Positions 1-6,062 of a DNA stretch of 6,062 bases are shown in pieces. The stretch spans positions 1 through 6,062 of the forward strand of contig JAJZHJ010000095.1 in NCBI GenBank assembly GCA_021804525.1, read 5' to 3'. Under the pieces are notes generated by a model, which was not told the origin of the DNA, made no database searches, and saw only the letters and a list, made by a program, of their open reading frames with translations. A program made the translations under genes and the position numbers. Numbering within the stretch: position 1 is the stretch's first letter; each line of letters opens with the position of its first letter. This stretch comes from Bacteroidota bacterium (GTDB taxonomy: Bacteria > Bacteroidota > Bacteroidia > Bacteroidales > Paludibacteraceae).

Positions 1-602
1 ACGTAAAAGACAGCGTAGAATGTAAATTGTTTGGAACCGGACTTGAAAGCTTTACGGCGGGTTCGCACGAATTCTATTTAGGCTATGCCGTGCAAAATCA
101 AATCATGGCAACATTGGATATGGGACATTTTCACCCTACGGAAGAAATTTACGATAAAATATCCTCTTTATTGCTGTTTTTACCTGAATTAATGTTACAT
201 GTTAGTCGTCCTATTCGTTGGGATAGCGATCACGTGGTTATTCTCAACGATAGCGTTATCATGTTAGCACAAGAGATAGTACGTGCAAATGCATTAAACC
301 GTGTGAATATCGGATTAGATTATTTCGACGCATCCATCAACCGCATAGGAGCTTATGTAATTGGAGTACGTGCCACACAGAAAGCCATTTTACAAGCACT
401 TCTCGAACCAATTCAATTACTAAGAACGTATGAAGCAAATGGTCAATACTTTGAACGTTTGGCATTACTTGAAGAAGTCAAAGCATTACCTTGGGCTGAT
501 ATTTATGACTATTTTTGTTACAAAAATAACGTTGCGGTTGGCATTGATTTTATTTCGGAAATAGAAGATTATGAAAAGCAAATAACAAGCAAACGTAATT
601 AA
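1..602 (+). CDS. rhaA: L-rhamnose isomerase, C-terminal half (5' end outside window)
   Basis: Cytoplasmic Mn-dependent isomerase converting L-rhamnose to L-rhamnulose, the first step of rhamnose catabolism. The reading frame is open from the left edge (first full codon at 3) to TAA at 600-602, giving about 199 residues of a family of roughly 420, so only the C-terminal half is here. It matches my recollection of E. coli RhaA without gaps through the active site. The equivalents of E. coli metal ligands Glu234 (codon 18-20), Asp267 (117-119), His294 (198-200), Asp302 (222-224), Asp304 (228-230) and Asp334 (318-320) are all present, in motifs LDMGHFHPTE, HVSRPIRWDSDH and GLDYFDASINRI. Lys236 of the VECK motif is also kept. 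The true start lies upstream; a TTG at 27 is internal to the conserved core and is not a start. Followed after 65 bases by rhaT on the same strand. Identification is very secure. Confidence 0.97.
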   Translation, partial: VKDSVECKLFGTGLESFTAGSHEFYLGYAVQNQIMATLDMGHFHPTEEIYDKISSLLLFLPELMLHVSRPIRWDSDHVVILNDSVIMLAQEIVRANALNRVNIGLDYFDASINRIGAYVIGVRATQKAILQALLEPIQLLRTYEANGQYFERLALLEEVKALPWADIYDYFCYKNNVAVGIDFISEIEDYEKQITSKRN

Positions 603-667
603 TATGTTTATTCACCTTAAATCAACCCTTTCTTATTCTACAGACTGAGAAAGCAACATACGCAATC

Positions 668-1702
668 ATGAACACAATTTTCGGATTAATTATTATTGCT
701 ATCGGGAGCATGGGACAATCTAGCTCTTATGTACCTATCAACAAGGTTAAAAATTGGTCGTGGGAAAGTTTTTGGCTTGTTCAGGGTATTTTTGCATGGT
801 TATTATTCCCTTATCTTGGCGCTTTATTAGCTGTTCCCGATGGATCAAGCCTTAGTGCCATTCTTTCGAGTGGAAATGGAGCTGCCCTGAAAGCTATGCT
901 GTTTGGTGTCTTGTGGGGAGTTGGTGGATTAACTTTCGGCTTGAGTATGCGCTATCTTGGCGTTGCACTTGGTCAATCCATTGCTCTTGGTACTTGTTCT
1001 GCGTTTGGCACCTTGATACCTGCTATCATGGTGGGTACTAATCTCTTTTCTGGTGCCGGATTAATTTTATTACTTGGAGTGAGTATCGCCATTGCAGGCA
1101 TCGCCATCATTGGGTTTGCAGGAAGTTTGCGTGCCAAAAATATGACTGATGAACAGAAGAAAGCAGCTATTAAAGATTTTGCTTTAGGGAAAGGTTTGTT
1201 GGTTGCCCTGTTAGCCGGAGTGATGAGCGCTTGTTTCAGTCTTGGTCTCCAAGCTGCCGAACCAATTAAAACTGCTGCACTTGCTGCCGGAACAAAAGCG
1301 TTATATGCAGGACTACCCGCTGTATTGATGGTCACAATAGGAGGTTTTCTAACCAATGCTGCTTATTGCCTATTTCAAAATGTAAAGCACAAAACGATGA
1401 AAGAATACATTTCTATTCCACGCTCTATATTGGTCAACAATCTCTTGTTTTGTGCGTTAGCCGGTATTCTTTGGTATTCGCAATTCTTCGGATTGGCGTT
1501 AGGCAAAAGTTTTTTTCAAGAAGGAAGTATTATGATGGCTTTTTCGTGGAGCATTTTGATGTCGCTTAACATCCTTTTTAGCAATTTCTGGGGTATCATG
1601 CTGAAAGAATGGATTGGATCAAAAAGAACAACCATTATCTTATTAGTAATTGGGTTGGTGATACTAATTTTCTCTTGTGTTTTTCCCTCTTTAATGCATT
1701 AA
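668..1702 (+). CDS. rhaT: L-rhamnose/H+ symporter RhaT
   Basis: Inner-membrane proton symporter that imports L-rhamnose; drug/metabolite transporter superfamily, RhaT family. The 344-residue length equals E. coli RhaT as I recall it. About ten hydrophobic helices can be drawn, at roughly residues 2-18, 36-56, 74-92, 96-122, 130-152, 175-196, 211-236, 253-277, 285-312 and 320-338. Family signatures visible are PINKVKNWSWE (23-33, first loop), SMRYLGVALGQSIALG (93-108), GILWYSQFFGLALG (266-279) and LKEW (312-315). A charged stretch at about 154-175 (several Lys, Asp, Glu) forms the central loop. The ATG at 668 gives the N-terminus expected for the family; no Shine-Dalgarno is evident. It lies 65 bases after rhaA and 48 bases before rhaB on the same strand, so it is very likely co-transcribed. 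A fucose or other sugar transporter is unlikely because those belong to different families. Confidence 0.96.
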   Translation: MNTIFGLIIIAIGSMGQSSSYVPINKVKNWSWESFWLVQGIFAWLLFPYLGALLAVPDGSSLSAILSSGNGAALKAMLFGVLWGVGGLTFGLSMRYLGVALGQSIALGTCSAFGTLIPAIMVGTNLFSGAGLILLLGVSIAIAGIAIIGFAGSLRAKNMTDEQKKAAIKDFALGKGLLVALLAGVMSACFSLGLQAAEPIKTAALAAGTKALYAGLPAVLMVTIGGFLTNAAYCLFQNVKHKTMKEYISIPRSILVNNLLFCALAGILWYSQFFGLALGKSFFQEGSIMMAFSWSILMSLNILFSNFWGIMLKEWIGSKRTTIILLVIGLVILIFSCVFPSLMH

Positions 1703-1750
1703 TAATTGATCCTGTAAACAATTCTCAAATACTCATATCGAATTATTATA

Positions 1751-3238
1751 ATGAATCAGCATTCGTTTTTAGCAGTTGACTTAGGTGCAACTAGTGGAAG
1801 AGTCATGTGCGGTAGTCTCAAAAATAAGAAGCTCTTATTAGAAGAAATTCATACGTTTCCAAATATTTTGGTGAATATACATGGCAAATTCTATTGGAAT
1901 ATTTTTCAGTTGTTTACGCATATCAGAGAAGGATTGACACTTGCAGCACGCAAAGGCATTCATCCTGTCTCTATCGGTATCGATACATGGGGAGTCGATT
2001 TTGCTTTTGTGGGTGAAGATGGATCTTTGATGGGACTCCCTTTTGCTTATCGAAATTACACACAAAAAGACAACACGGAATCTTTTGCAAAACTGTTACC
2101 TCTGGATGAGTTGTATGCAAAGACAGGAATCCAAACCATGGATTTCAATACGATTTTTCAATTATATGCTTTGCAGTTAAGACACGCTTCGCAGCTAAAT
2201 GCATCAAAACAATTGCTGTTTATGCCGGACGCTATCTCCTACTTACTGACCGACAAACAGATTATGGAATACACGATTGCCTCTACTTCCCAATTGCTTG
2301 ATCCGGTAAAAAAAGATTTAAACACTGAATTGCTCAAACTTATCGGAATAAAACGATCACAGTTTCCGGATAAAATGGTTTTTTCAGGCCATGTTGTTGG
2401 TAAACTGACAAAAGAAATTGCAGTTGCAACCGGATTGGATGAAGTGCCTGTAATAGCTGTCGGTGGCCATGACACAGCTTCTGCCGTGGTTGCAGTGCCA
2501 GCAGCTAATCCTTATTTTGCCTATTTAAGTTCCGGTACCTGGTCGCTTATGGGTATTGAGTTGTTGGAGCCAATCATCAACAACCGTTCGCAACAAGCTA
2601 ATTTTACAAACGAGGGAGGCGTTGACGGAACCATTCGTTTTTTGAAGAATATAACCGGTATGTGGATATTAGAACAATGTCGCAAAGAGTGGGACGTGAA
2701 TCATATCTATACATACAATGAATTAATTTCCATGTGCCAGGAGACAACGTCATTTCAGTTTCTTTTTGATCCTGACGATCCTGCATTCAGTAATCCGGTA
2801 AGTATGACTCAAGCTATTGTGGCTTATTGCCAAGCCTCTGGACAAGGACAACCATCCTCAGTGGGAGAATTTGTACGATCAATCTTCGAAAGTCTTGCGC
2901 TGAAGTACAAATATGTTTTCAATTTGTTACAGTCGTTTGCTTCTTTCCCAATCGAAAAGTTACATATCATCGGTGGTGGATCACGAAATTCATTTTTGAA
3001 TCAACTCACAGCAAATGCCCTGAGTATTGAAGTGGAGGCTGGCCCAGCAGAAGCAACTGCAATTGGCAATATTATGATTCAAGCCAAAACAGCTGGATAT
3101 TTTACATCCTTACAAGAAATAAGAACGTTTATTCGTGCTTCAACAACGATTGAAACATTTTTACCACAGGATAAAGACAAATGGCAACTCGCATATAATC
3201 AATTCGTTGAACGTTGTCAACTTTCAGATAAATGCTAA
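1751..3238 (+). CDS. rhaB: L-rhamnulose kinase (rhamnulokinase)
   Basis: Cytoplasmic FGGY-family sugar kinase that phosphorylates L-rhamnulose with ATP to L-rhamnulose 1-phosphate. The 495 residues compare with 489 in E. coli. Visible in order: N-terminal ATPase phosphate loop DLGATSGR (10-17); IDTWGVDF (77-84), a sugar-site signature of rhamnulokinases; GHDTASAV (239-246), whose Asp241 matches the family's catalytic base; YLSSGTWSLMG (258-268); TNEGG (286-290) and LKNITGMW (298-305), typical of RhaB; and the C-terminal nucleotide-site motifs IIGGGSRNSFLNQL (406-419) and AGPAEATAIGN (430-440). The protein is full length with no missing motif. The ATG at 1751 starts eight codons before the conserved AVDLG strand, as expected. 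It is the last gene of the apparent rhaA-rhaT-rhaB operon and is followed 25 bases later by a strong hairpin terminator. A related xylulo- or fuculokinase is excluded by the RhaB-specific motifs. Confidence 0.97.
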   Translation: MNQHSFLAVDLGATSGRVMCGSLKNKKLLLEEIHTFPNILVNIHGKFYWNIFQLFTHIREGLTLAARKGIHPVSIGIDTWGVDFAFVGEDGSLMGLPFAYRNYTQKDNTESFAKLLPLDELYAKTGIQTMDFNTIFQLYALQLRHASQLNASKQLLFMPDAISYLLTDKQIMEYTIASTSQLLDPVKKDLNTELLKLIGIKRSQFPDKMVFSGHVVGKLTKEIAVATGLDEVPVIAVGGHDTASAVVAVPAANPYFAYLSSGTWSLMGIELLEPIINNRSQQANFTNEGGVDGTIRFLKNITGMWILEQCRKEWDVNHIYTYNELISMCQETTSFQFLFDPDDPAFSNPVSMTQAIVAYCQASGQGQPSSVGEFVRSIFESLALKYKYVFNLLQSFASFPIEKLHIIGGGSRNSFLNQLTANALSIEVEAGPAEATAIGNIMIQAKTAGYFTSLQEIRTFIRASTTIETFLPQDKDKWQLAYNQFVERCQLSDKC

Positions 3239-3262
3239 TAGGTAGTTTTTAGGTGTTAGTTC

Positions 3263-3307
3263 AATCCCGTTCCTTTCTTAGATACAAAGAAAAGAACGGG
3301 ATTTTTT
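3263..3307 (+). terminator. Rho-independent terminator of the rha operon
   Basis: The arms 3263-3279 and 3287-3303 pair over 17 bp with one C-A mismatch (3273/3293). The GC-rich core is CCCGTTC/GAACGGG, the loop is 7 bases (3280-3286), and a run of six T occupies 3302-3307. It sits 24 bases after the rhaB stop. On the minus strand the hairpin is not followed by a T-run, so it mainly serves rhaB, although the convergent peptidase transcript would also run into it. Confidence 0.9.
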
Positions 3308-3343
3308 ATGGTATAATGCTATTTAGACATTTTACTAATTCGC

Positions 3344-5392
3344 CTACCAGATTTTCACCCGAAGTGATTCGGGCAACCACATGGCATCGCCTTTATGCAC
3401 ATGGAATGTTTTATAAAAGGCATCCAAATCGGATAACGGTCCATTCACTCTAAACTTTGCAGGTGAATGAACATCACTTCGAACTTGATTGGCTACGGCT
3501 TGTGGACGTTCATCAATCATCCATGCCATGGCATAGCCAAGAAAGAAGCGTTCGTCCGGTGTCAACCCATCAATTTTTTCATGCGATTTGTATTGTTCCG
3601 TTTGTTGAAATGCCTGATAACCCATGGTAATACCTCCCAGGTCGGCAATGTTTTCGCCTTGTGTCATATCACCGTTTACATGCAAACTATCCACGGCAAT
3701 GTATTTGCTGAACTGAGCCACAATCATCTTTGTTTTTGCAAAAAACTTTGTACTATCCTCCGGCGTCCACCAATTGTGCAGATTCCCTTCGGCATCGTAT
3801 TTGCAACCTTGATCGTCAAATCCATGCGTCATTTCATGACCAAATGTAGAGCCACCGATAATAGAGTACAAAATAGCATCGTCAGCCATCTTATGCTCGT
3901 AACCCGGCACTAAAATATTACATCCAGGCACCACAATTTCATTATTCGAAGGGTTATAATACGCATTGTACGTTTGAGGCTCCATATCCCATTCCGTCCG
4001 GTCAACCGGTTTGCCGTATTTGGCAATCATATAATGCACCGCCCATTCATTGGCACGCATCACATTTTTTACGTAAGACGAACGATCAATTTGCAATGCA
4101 CTCATATCCTTCCATTTGTCGGGGTAACCCACTTTCATGATCATGACATCCAATTTGTGCAACGCTTTCACTTTTGTGGCCGGCGACATCCAGTCGAGGT
4201 TTTTAATCCGTTCGGCATAAATCTCTTTAATACGATGACCAATCTCATACAATTTAGCTTTGGTGCCTTTGGGTAAATAATCGGATACGTAAACCTGACC
4301 TACCAAATCGCCTAAAGCACCATCTGTTTGATCCGTCACCCGTTTCCATCGTGGCCGTGGCTCTTGAATGCCTCTCAATGTTTTTGCATAAAAATTGAAT
4401 GACAATCGGTAGGTTGCATCGTTAAGGTAATCGGACAGACTATTCAGCAATTGAAATTTCAGATAATCTTTCCATACCGAAAGAGGAAACGTAGTCATCA
4501 TTCCGTTCACAGCAGTTAAAAACTCAGGTTGGCCAACAATGACAGAATCGACCGTTGGCAAACCCATAGACTGCATAAAAGCAGCAAAATAAAGATGTGG
4601 TGTTTGATGTTCCAACGCAGTCAACGTTACTTTGGTATAGTTCTTCAACGGATCACGTGTATCGGCACGTTCGCGTGATGCTTTAGCCAAAGCCGTTTCC
4701 AATTTCATTACTTGCAATGCTGCTGTGTTTGCTCTTGCCGGCTCATAGCCCATGTTACGAAACTGTTGCTGGAGGTAAATCATAAACTGTTTCCGCACTT
4801 CAACCGCCTGTTTATCGGTTGCAAAATAATAGTCACGATCGGGAAGACTTAATCCTCCTTGTGAAAGATGTATGGCATTTTTGCTACTGATCTTATCATC
4901 CTGTCCCACATAAAAACCAAACATAGGCGATGCCGCCACAGTATGCAGGTAAGCAACCATCTGCATCAACTCTTTTCCGTTTTGTATCCGGTTGATGCGG
5001 GCAAAATCAATTTTCAACGGTGTGATACCGTTTTTATTTAACGACACGCTATCCATGCCGGAATAGTAAAAATCACCAATCTTTTGTCGTGCACTGCCTT
5101 TGACAGCATTCTGATTCTTAGCCGAAGAGACGCACACATCATGAATCTGAGCATTGATCGTGTCTTGTATCATTTGAAATATGCCATTCGATTGTTCGCT
5201 GGGAGGAATGGGATGTTCTTTAAACCATCGCCCATTCGCATACATAAAAAAGTCATTGCCCGGACGAACTGTCGAATCGATATGCGACACTAACACATCT
5301 TGCGTTTGCGCCACGGAGGAGAACGATGTGTTACTAAATGCCATGATAGCCAAAACGACTACATAAGGCAGTGGAAACGAGATTTTTTTCAT
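3344..5392 (-). CDS. pepO: Secreted zinc endopeptidase, family M13 (neprilysin/PepO type)
   Basis: A 682-residue zinc metalloendopeptidase that cleaves peptides outside the cytoplasm. A signal peptide is visible: MKK, hydrophobic stretch about 8-20, and likely cleavage near SSVAQ (25-29). There is no lipobox Cys, so a soluble periplasmic or exported enzyme is inferred. The M13 N-terminal domain starts at about residue 40 (RPGNDFFMYANGRW, 43-56). The catalytic domain has NAYYN (476-480), HEMTH (519-523; zinc ligands His519 and His523, catalytic Glu520), ENIAD (580-584; third zinc ligand Glu580, with Asp584), and HSPAKFRVNG (642-651; His642 and Arg648 match neprilysin His711 and Arg717). The Glu520-Glu580 distance is close to that of neprilysin. 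The C-terminus SLRVKIW ends in Trp, as usual for the family. It is complete and convergent with the rha operon, with no evident functional link. The start at 5390-5392 has no Shine-Dalgarno and lies inside a repeat copy. The natural substrate cannot be told. Confidence 0.95.
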   Translation of the reverse strand: MKKISFPLPYVVVLAIMAFSNTSFSSVAQTQDVLVSHIDSTVRPGNDFFMYANGRWFKEHPIPPSEQSNGIFQMIQDTINAQIHDVCVSSAKNQNAVKGSARQKIGDFYYSGMDSVSLNKNGITPLKIDFARINRIQNGKELMQMVAYLHTVAASPMFGFYVGQDDKISSKNAIHLSQGGLSLPDRDYYFATDKQAVEVRKQFMIYLQQQFRNMGYEPARANTAALQVMKLETALAKASRERADTRDPLKNYTKVTLTALEHQTPHLYFAAFMQSMGLPTVDSVIVGQPEFLTAVNGMMTTFPLSVWKDYLKFQLLNSLSDYLNDATYRLSFNFYAKTLRGIQEPRPRWKRVTDQTDGALGDLVGQVYVSDYLPKGTKAKLYEIGHRIKEIYAERIKNLDWMSPATKVKALHKLDVMIMKVGYPDKWKDMSALQIDRSSYVKNVMRANEWAVHYMIAKYGKPVDRTEWDMEPQTYNAYYNPSNNEIVVPGCNILVPGYEHKMADDAILYSIIGGSTFGHEMTHGFDDQGCKYDAEGNLHNWWTPEDSTKFFAKTKMIVAQFSKYIAVDSLHVNGDMTQGENIADLGGITMGYQAFQQTEQYKSHEKIDGLTPDERFFLGYAMAWMIDERPQAVANQVRSDVHSPAKFRVNGPLSDLDAFYKTFHVHKGDAMWLPESLRVKIW

Positions 5393-5436
5393 ACGTGTAT
5401 TTTATTTTTTAACATTAAGGATATATGGAACTCGCC
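5387..5436 (-). repeat. Inverted copy of the A-B repeat forming the peptidase 5' leader
   Basis: Read on the minus strand, this stretch starts with GGCGAGTTCCATAT (box A) and ends with CACGTATGAAA (box B), whose ATG is the peptidase start codon. From GCGAG to the base before the ATG is 43 bases, the same as in the plus-strand copy at 5871-5913. An ungapped comparison by eye gives about 32 of 43 identical, including an exact 13-base box A match and an exact CCTTAATG. CACGTATGAAA is also found exactly at 6000-6010. Whether the element acts in transcription or translation of the peptidase is unknown. Confidence 0.75.
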
Positions 5437-5474
5437 AAAATATTAACTCGATAGCGTTTATAATTTCAATGTCT

Positions 5475-5535
5475 CGTTGAACTCGTAAACTTGTTTCATT
5501 TCCTTGAGTATAAGTCATTTTATGGCTCGTTTCAT
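5475..5535 (-). repeat. Degenerate further boxes of the same repeat family, inverted orientation
   Basis: On the minus strand, 5535-5524 reads ATGAAACGAGCC, a near-perfect box B. Further along, 5499-5490 reads ATGAAACAAG, a weaker box B, and 5486-5475 reads ACGAGTTCAACG, a weaker box A. With the copy at 5387-5436 these suggest that one to two decayed repeat units precede the peptidase gene. The first box is convincing; the other two are weak matches that could be chance. Confidence 0.5.
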
Positions 5536-5540
5536 ATTAT

Positions 5541-5756
5541 GTAAAATTAAGCAAAACATAACCACACTAAGGAAAATGGAATATCGAGATTTTTATTATT
5601 TTACAAGGCGAAGGTACAACATTTTGTATCATCAACGAAATGAAGTACAGCAAATGGCAACAAGTAGGCAGATTCAAGTAATAAATGCATTTGGGCTGTA
5701 CAAACATGATGCCTGCTTTATCATTCTTAAATTAAGCCACACAACTTTTGCCTGAA
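5541..5756. other. AT-rich intergenic stretch without a recognised gene
   Basis: No tRNA-like T-loop, coding signature or clear repeat box was found here. A frame open through most of it (ending at 5755) encodes a low-complexity, basic product with no recognisable motif and is judged spurious. The only possible signal is a minus-strand promoter-like box at 5609-5616. The stretch separates the inverted repeat boxes to its left from the direct repeat array to its right. Confidence 0.5.
5609..5640 (-). promoter_or_regulatory. Candidate Bacteroidetes-type promoter for the peptidase gene
   Basis: On the minus strand, 5616-5609 reads TACCTTCG, one mismatch from the Bacteroidetes -7 consensus TAnnTTTG. 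About 20 bases upstream, TTTC at 5640-5637 is one mismatch from the -33 TTTG element. Transcription would start near 5602 and give a leader of roughly 210 bases carrying the inverted repeat boxes. No better TAnnTTTG match was found closer to the gene, but both boxes are imperfect, so this is tentative. Confidence 0.25.
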
Positions 5757-6062
5757 TATGAAACGAGTCCCGATGTTCGGGAAGAGTTCCATACGACCTT
5801 TAAAAAAATTATTTACGCATGAAACGAGTATGTAAATTATTCACATTCAAGAGTATGATAATGTTTTTATGCGAGTTCCATATGACCTTAATGAAAAAAA
5901 TAAACAAATTCATATGAAACGAGCATGAACAGTGAGATTCGCCAAAAACTATGAAAATCTAAAATGCGAGTTCCATACGACCTTTAAAAACAAATTATTC
6001 ACGTATGAAACGAGCATGTATAAACGATTCGCCAATGACGATGAATGTGTAAGCGAGTTCCA
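5757..6062 (+). repeat. Degenerate tandem repeat array (boxes A, B, C), cut by the right edge
   Basis: Box A, GAGTTCCATAYGACCTT, begins at 5784, 5873, 5968 and 6055 (the last cut off), giving periods of 89, 95 and 87 bases. Box B, TATGAAACGAG, lies at 5757, 5818 (first base C), 5913 and 6004. Box C, GATTCGCCAA, lies at 5936 and 6026. Units can be set as 5782-5870, 5871-5965, 5966-6052 and 6053 onward, preceded by a half unit at 5757-5781. Box A to box B start distance is 34, 40 and 36 bases. The order A-B-C is kept while the linkers are variable and AT-rich. Period, degeneracy and box lengths do not fit a CRISPR. I do not recognise the family. Confidence 0.85.
5768..5782. repeat. Small perfect hairpin at the head of the repeat array
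   Basis: TCCCGA (5768-5773) and TCGGGA (5777-5782) pair perfectly around a 3-base loop. The hairpin sits between box B at 5757-5767 and box A at 5784, and the later units lack it. No T-run follows on either strand, so it is not a convincing terminator. It may be a GC-rich insertion into the first unit or the junction where the array begins. Confidence 0.5.

Noticed and set aside
27..29. TTG as start of the first gene
   Set aside because: The frame continues upstream to the window edge with conserved isomerase residues, including the Glu234 equivalent at 18-20; the gene is simply cut by the edge.
628..653. Hairpin CTTTCT/AGAAAG between rhaA and rhaT
   Set aside because: Only 6 bp with a 14-base loop, AT-rich and without a T-run; not enough for an attenuator or terminator call.
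1700..1748. Inverted repeat TAATAATT/AATTATTA flanking the rhaT-rhaB gap
   Set aside because: Pure A/T 8-mers separated by 33 bases are expected by chance in such AT-rich spacers; no operator family recognised.
3467..4276. Plus-strand open frames opposite the peptidase gene
   Set aside because: They are antisense shadows of a well-supported M13 coding sequence and encode His- and Phe-rich products typical of reverse-complement frames.
5504..5755. Plus-strand frame of about 83 codons (TTG start, or ATG at 5522)
   Set aside because: No family motif, basic and low-complexity composition, a start within an inverted repeat box, and overlap with the likely leader and promoter of the divergent peptidase gene. 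It looks like intergenic sequence open by chance.
5757..6062. CRISPR array
   Set aside because: Repeats are degenerate, conserved parts are only 10-17 bases, linkers are related to each other rather than unique, and the period of 87-95 bases is too long for repeat plus spacer.
5393..6062. tRNA or other structured RNA gene in the right-hand intergenic region
   Set aside because: No T-loop consensus, acceptor stem or known riboswitch core could be found on either strand.

Overview
The window looks like a piece of a Bacteroidetes (probably Bacteroidales) chromosome. This rests on AT-rich DNA, start codons without a clear Shine-Dalgarno sequence, a TAnnTTTG-like box as the best promoter candidate, and protein variants (RhaA/RhaT/RhaB set, secreted M13 peptidase ending in RVKIW) that fit that phylum. 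Species cannot be told from the sequence alone.

Left part (1-3310, + strand): three closely spaced genes for L-rhamnose use. They are the C-terminal half of L-rhamnose isomerase (rhaA, cut by the window edge), the L-rhamnose/H+ symporter (rhaT) and L-rhamnulose kinase (rhaB). The gaps are 65 and 48 bases, and a strong 17-bp hairpin with a T-run follows rhaB, so they read as the 3' end of one operon. RhaT brings rhamnose in, RhaA makes L-rhamnulose and RhaB phosphorylates it. The aldolase (RhaD type) and the regulator are not in the window.

Middle (3344-5392, - strand, convergent): a complete secreted zinc metallopeptidase of family M13 (neprilysin/PepO type) with signal peptide and all catalytic motifs. 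Nothing in the sequence ties it to rhamnose.

Right part (5393-6062): no convincing gene. This is the most unusual region. It holds a degenerate tandem repeat (period 87-95 bases) built from box A (GAGTTCCATAYGACCTT), box B (TATGAAACGAG) and box C (GATTCGCCAA), and it runs off the right edge. A further copy in inverted orientation forms the 5' leader of the peptidase gene, with the peptidase start codon sitting at the ATG of box B. The copies differ by lengths that are not multiples of three, so a non-coding or decayed element is more likely than a protein repeat. Its function is unknown.
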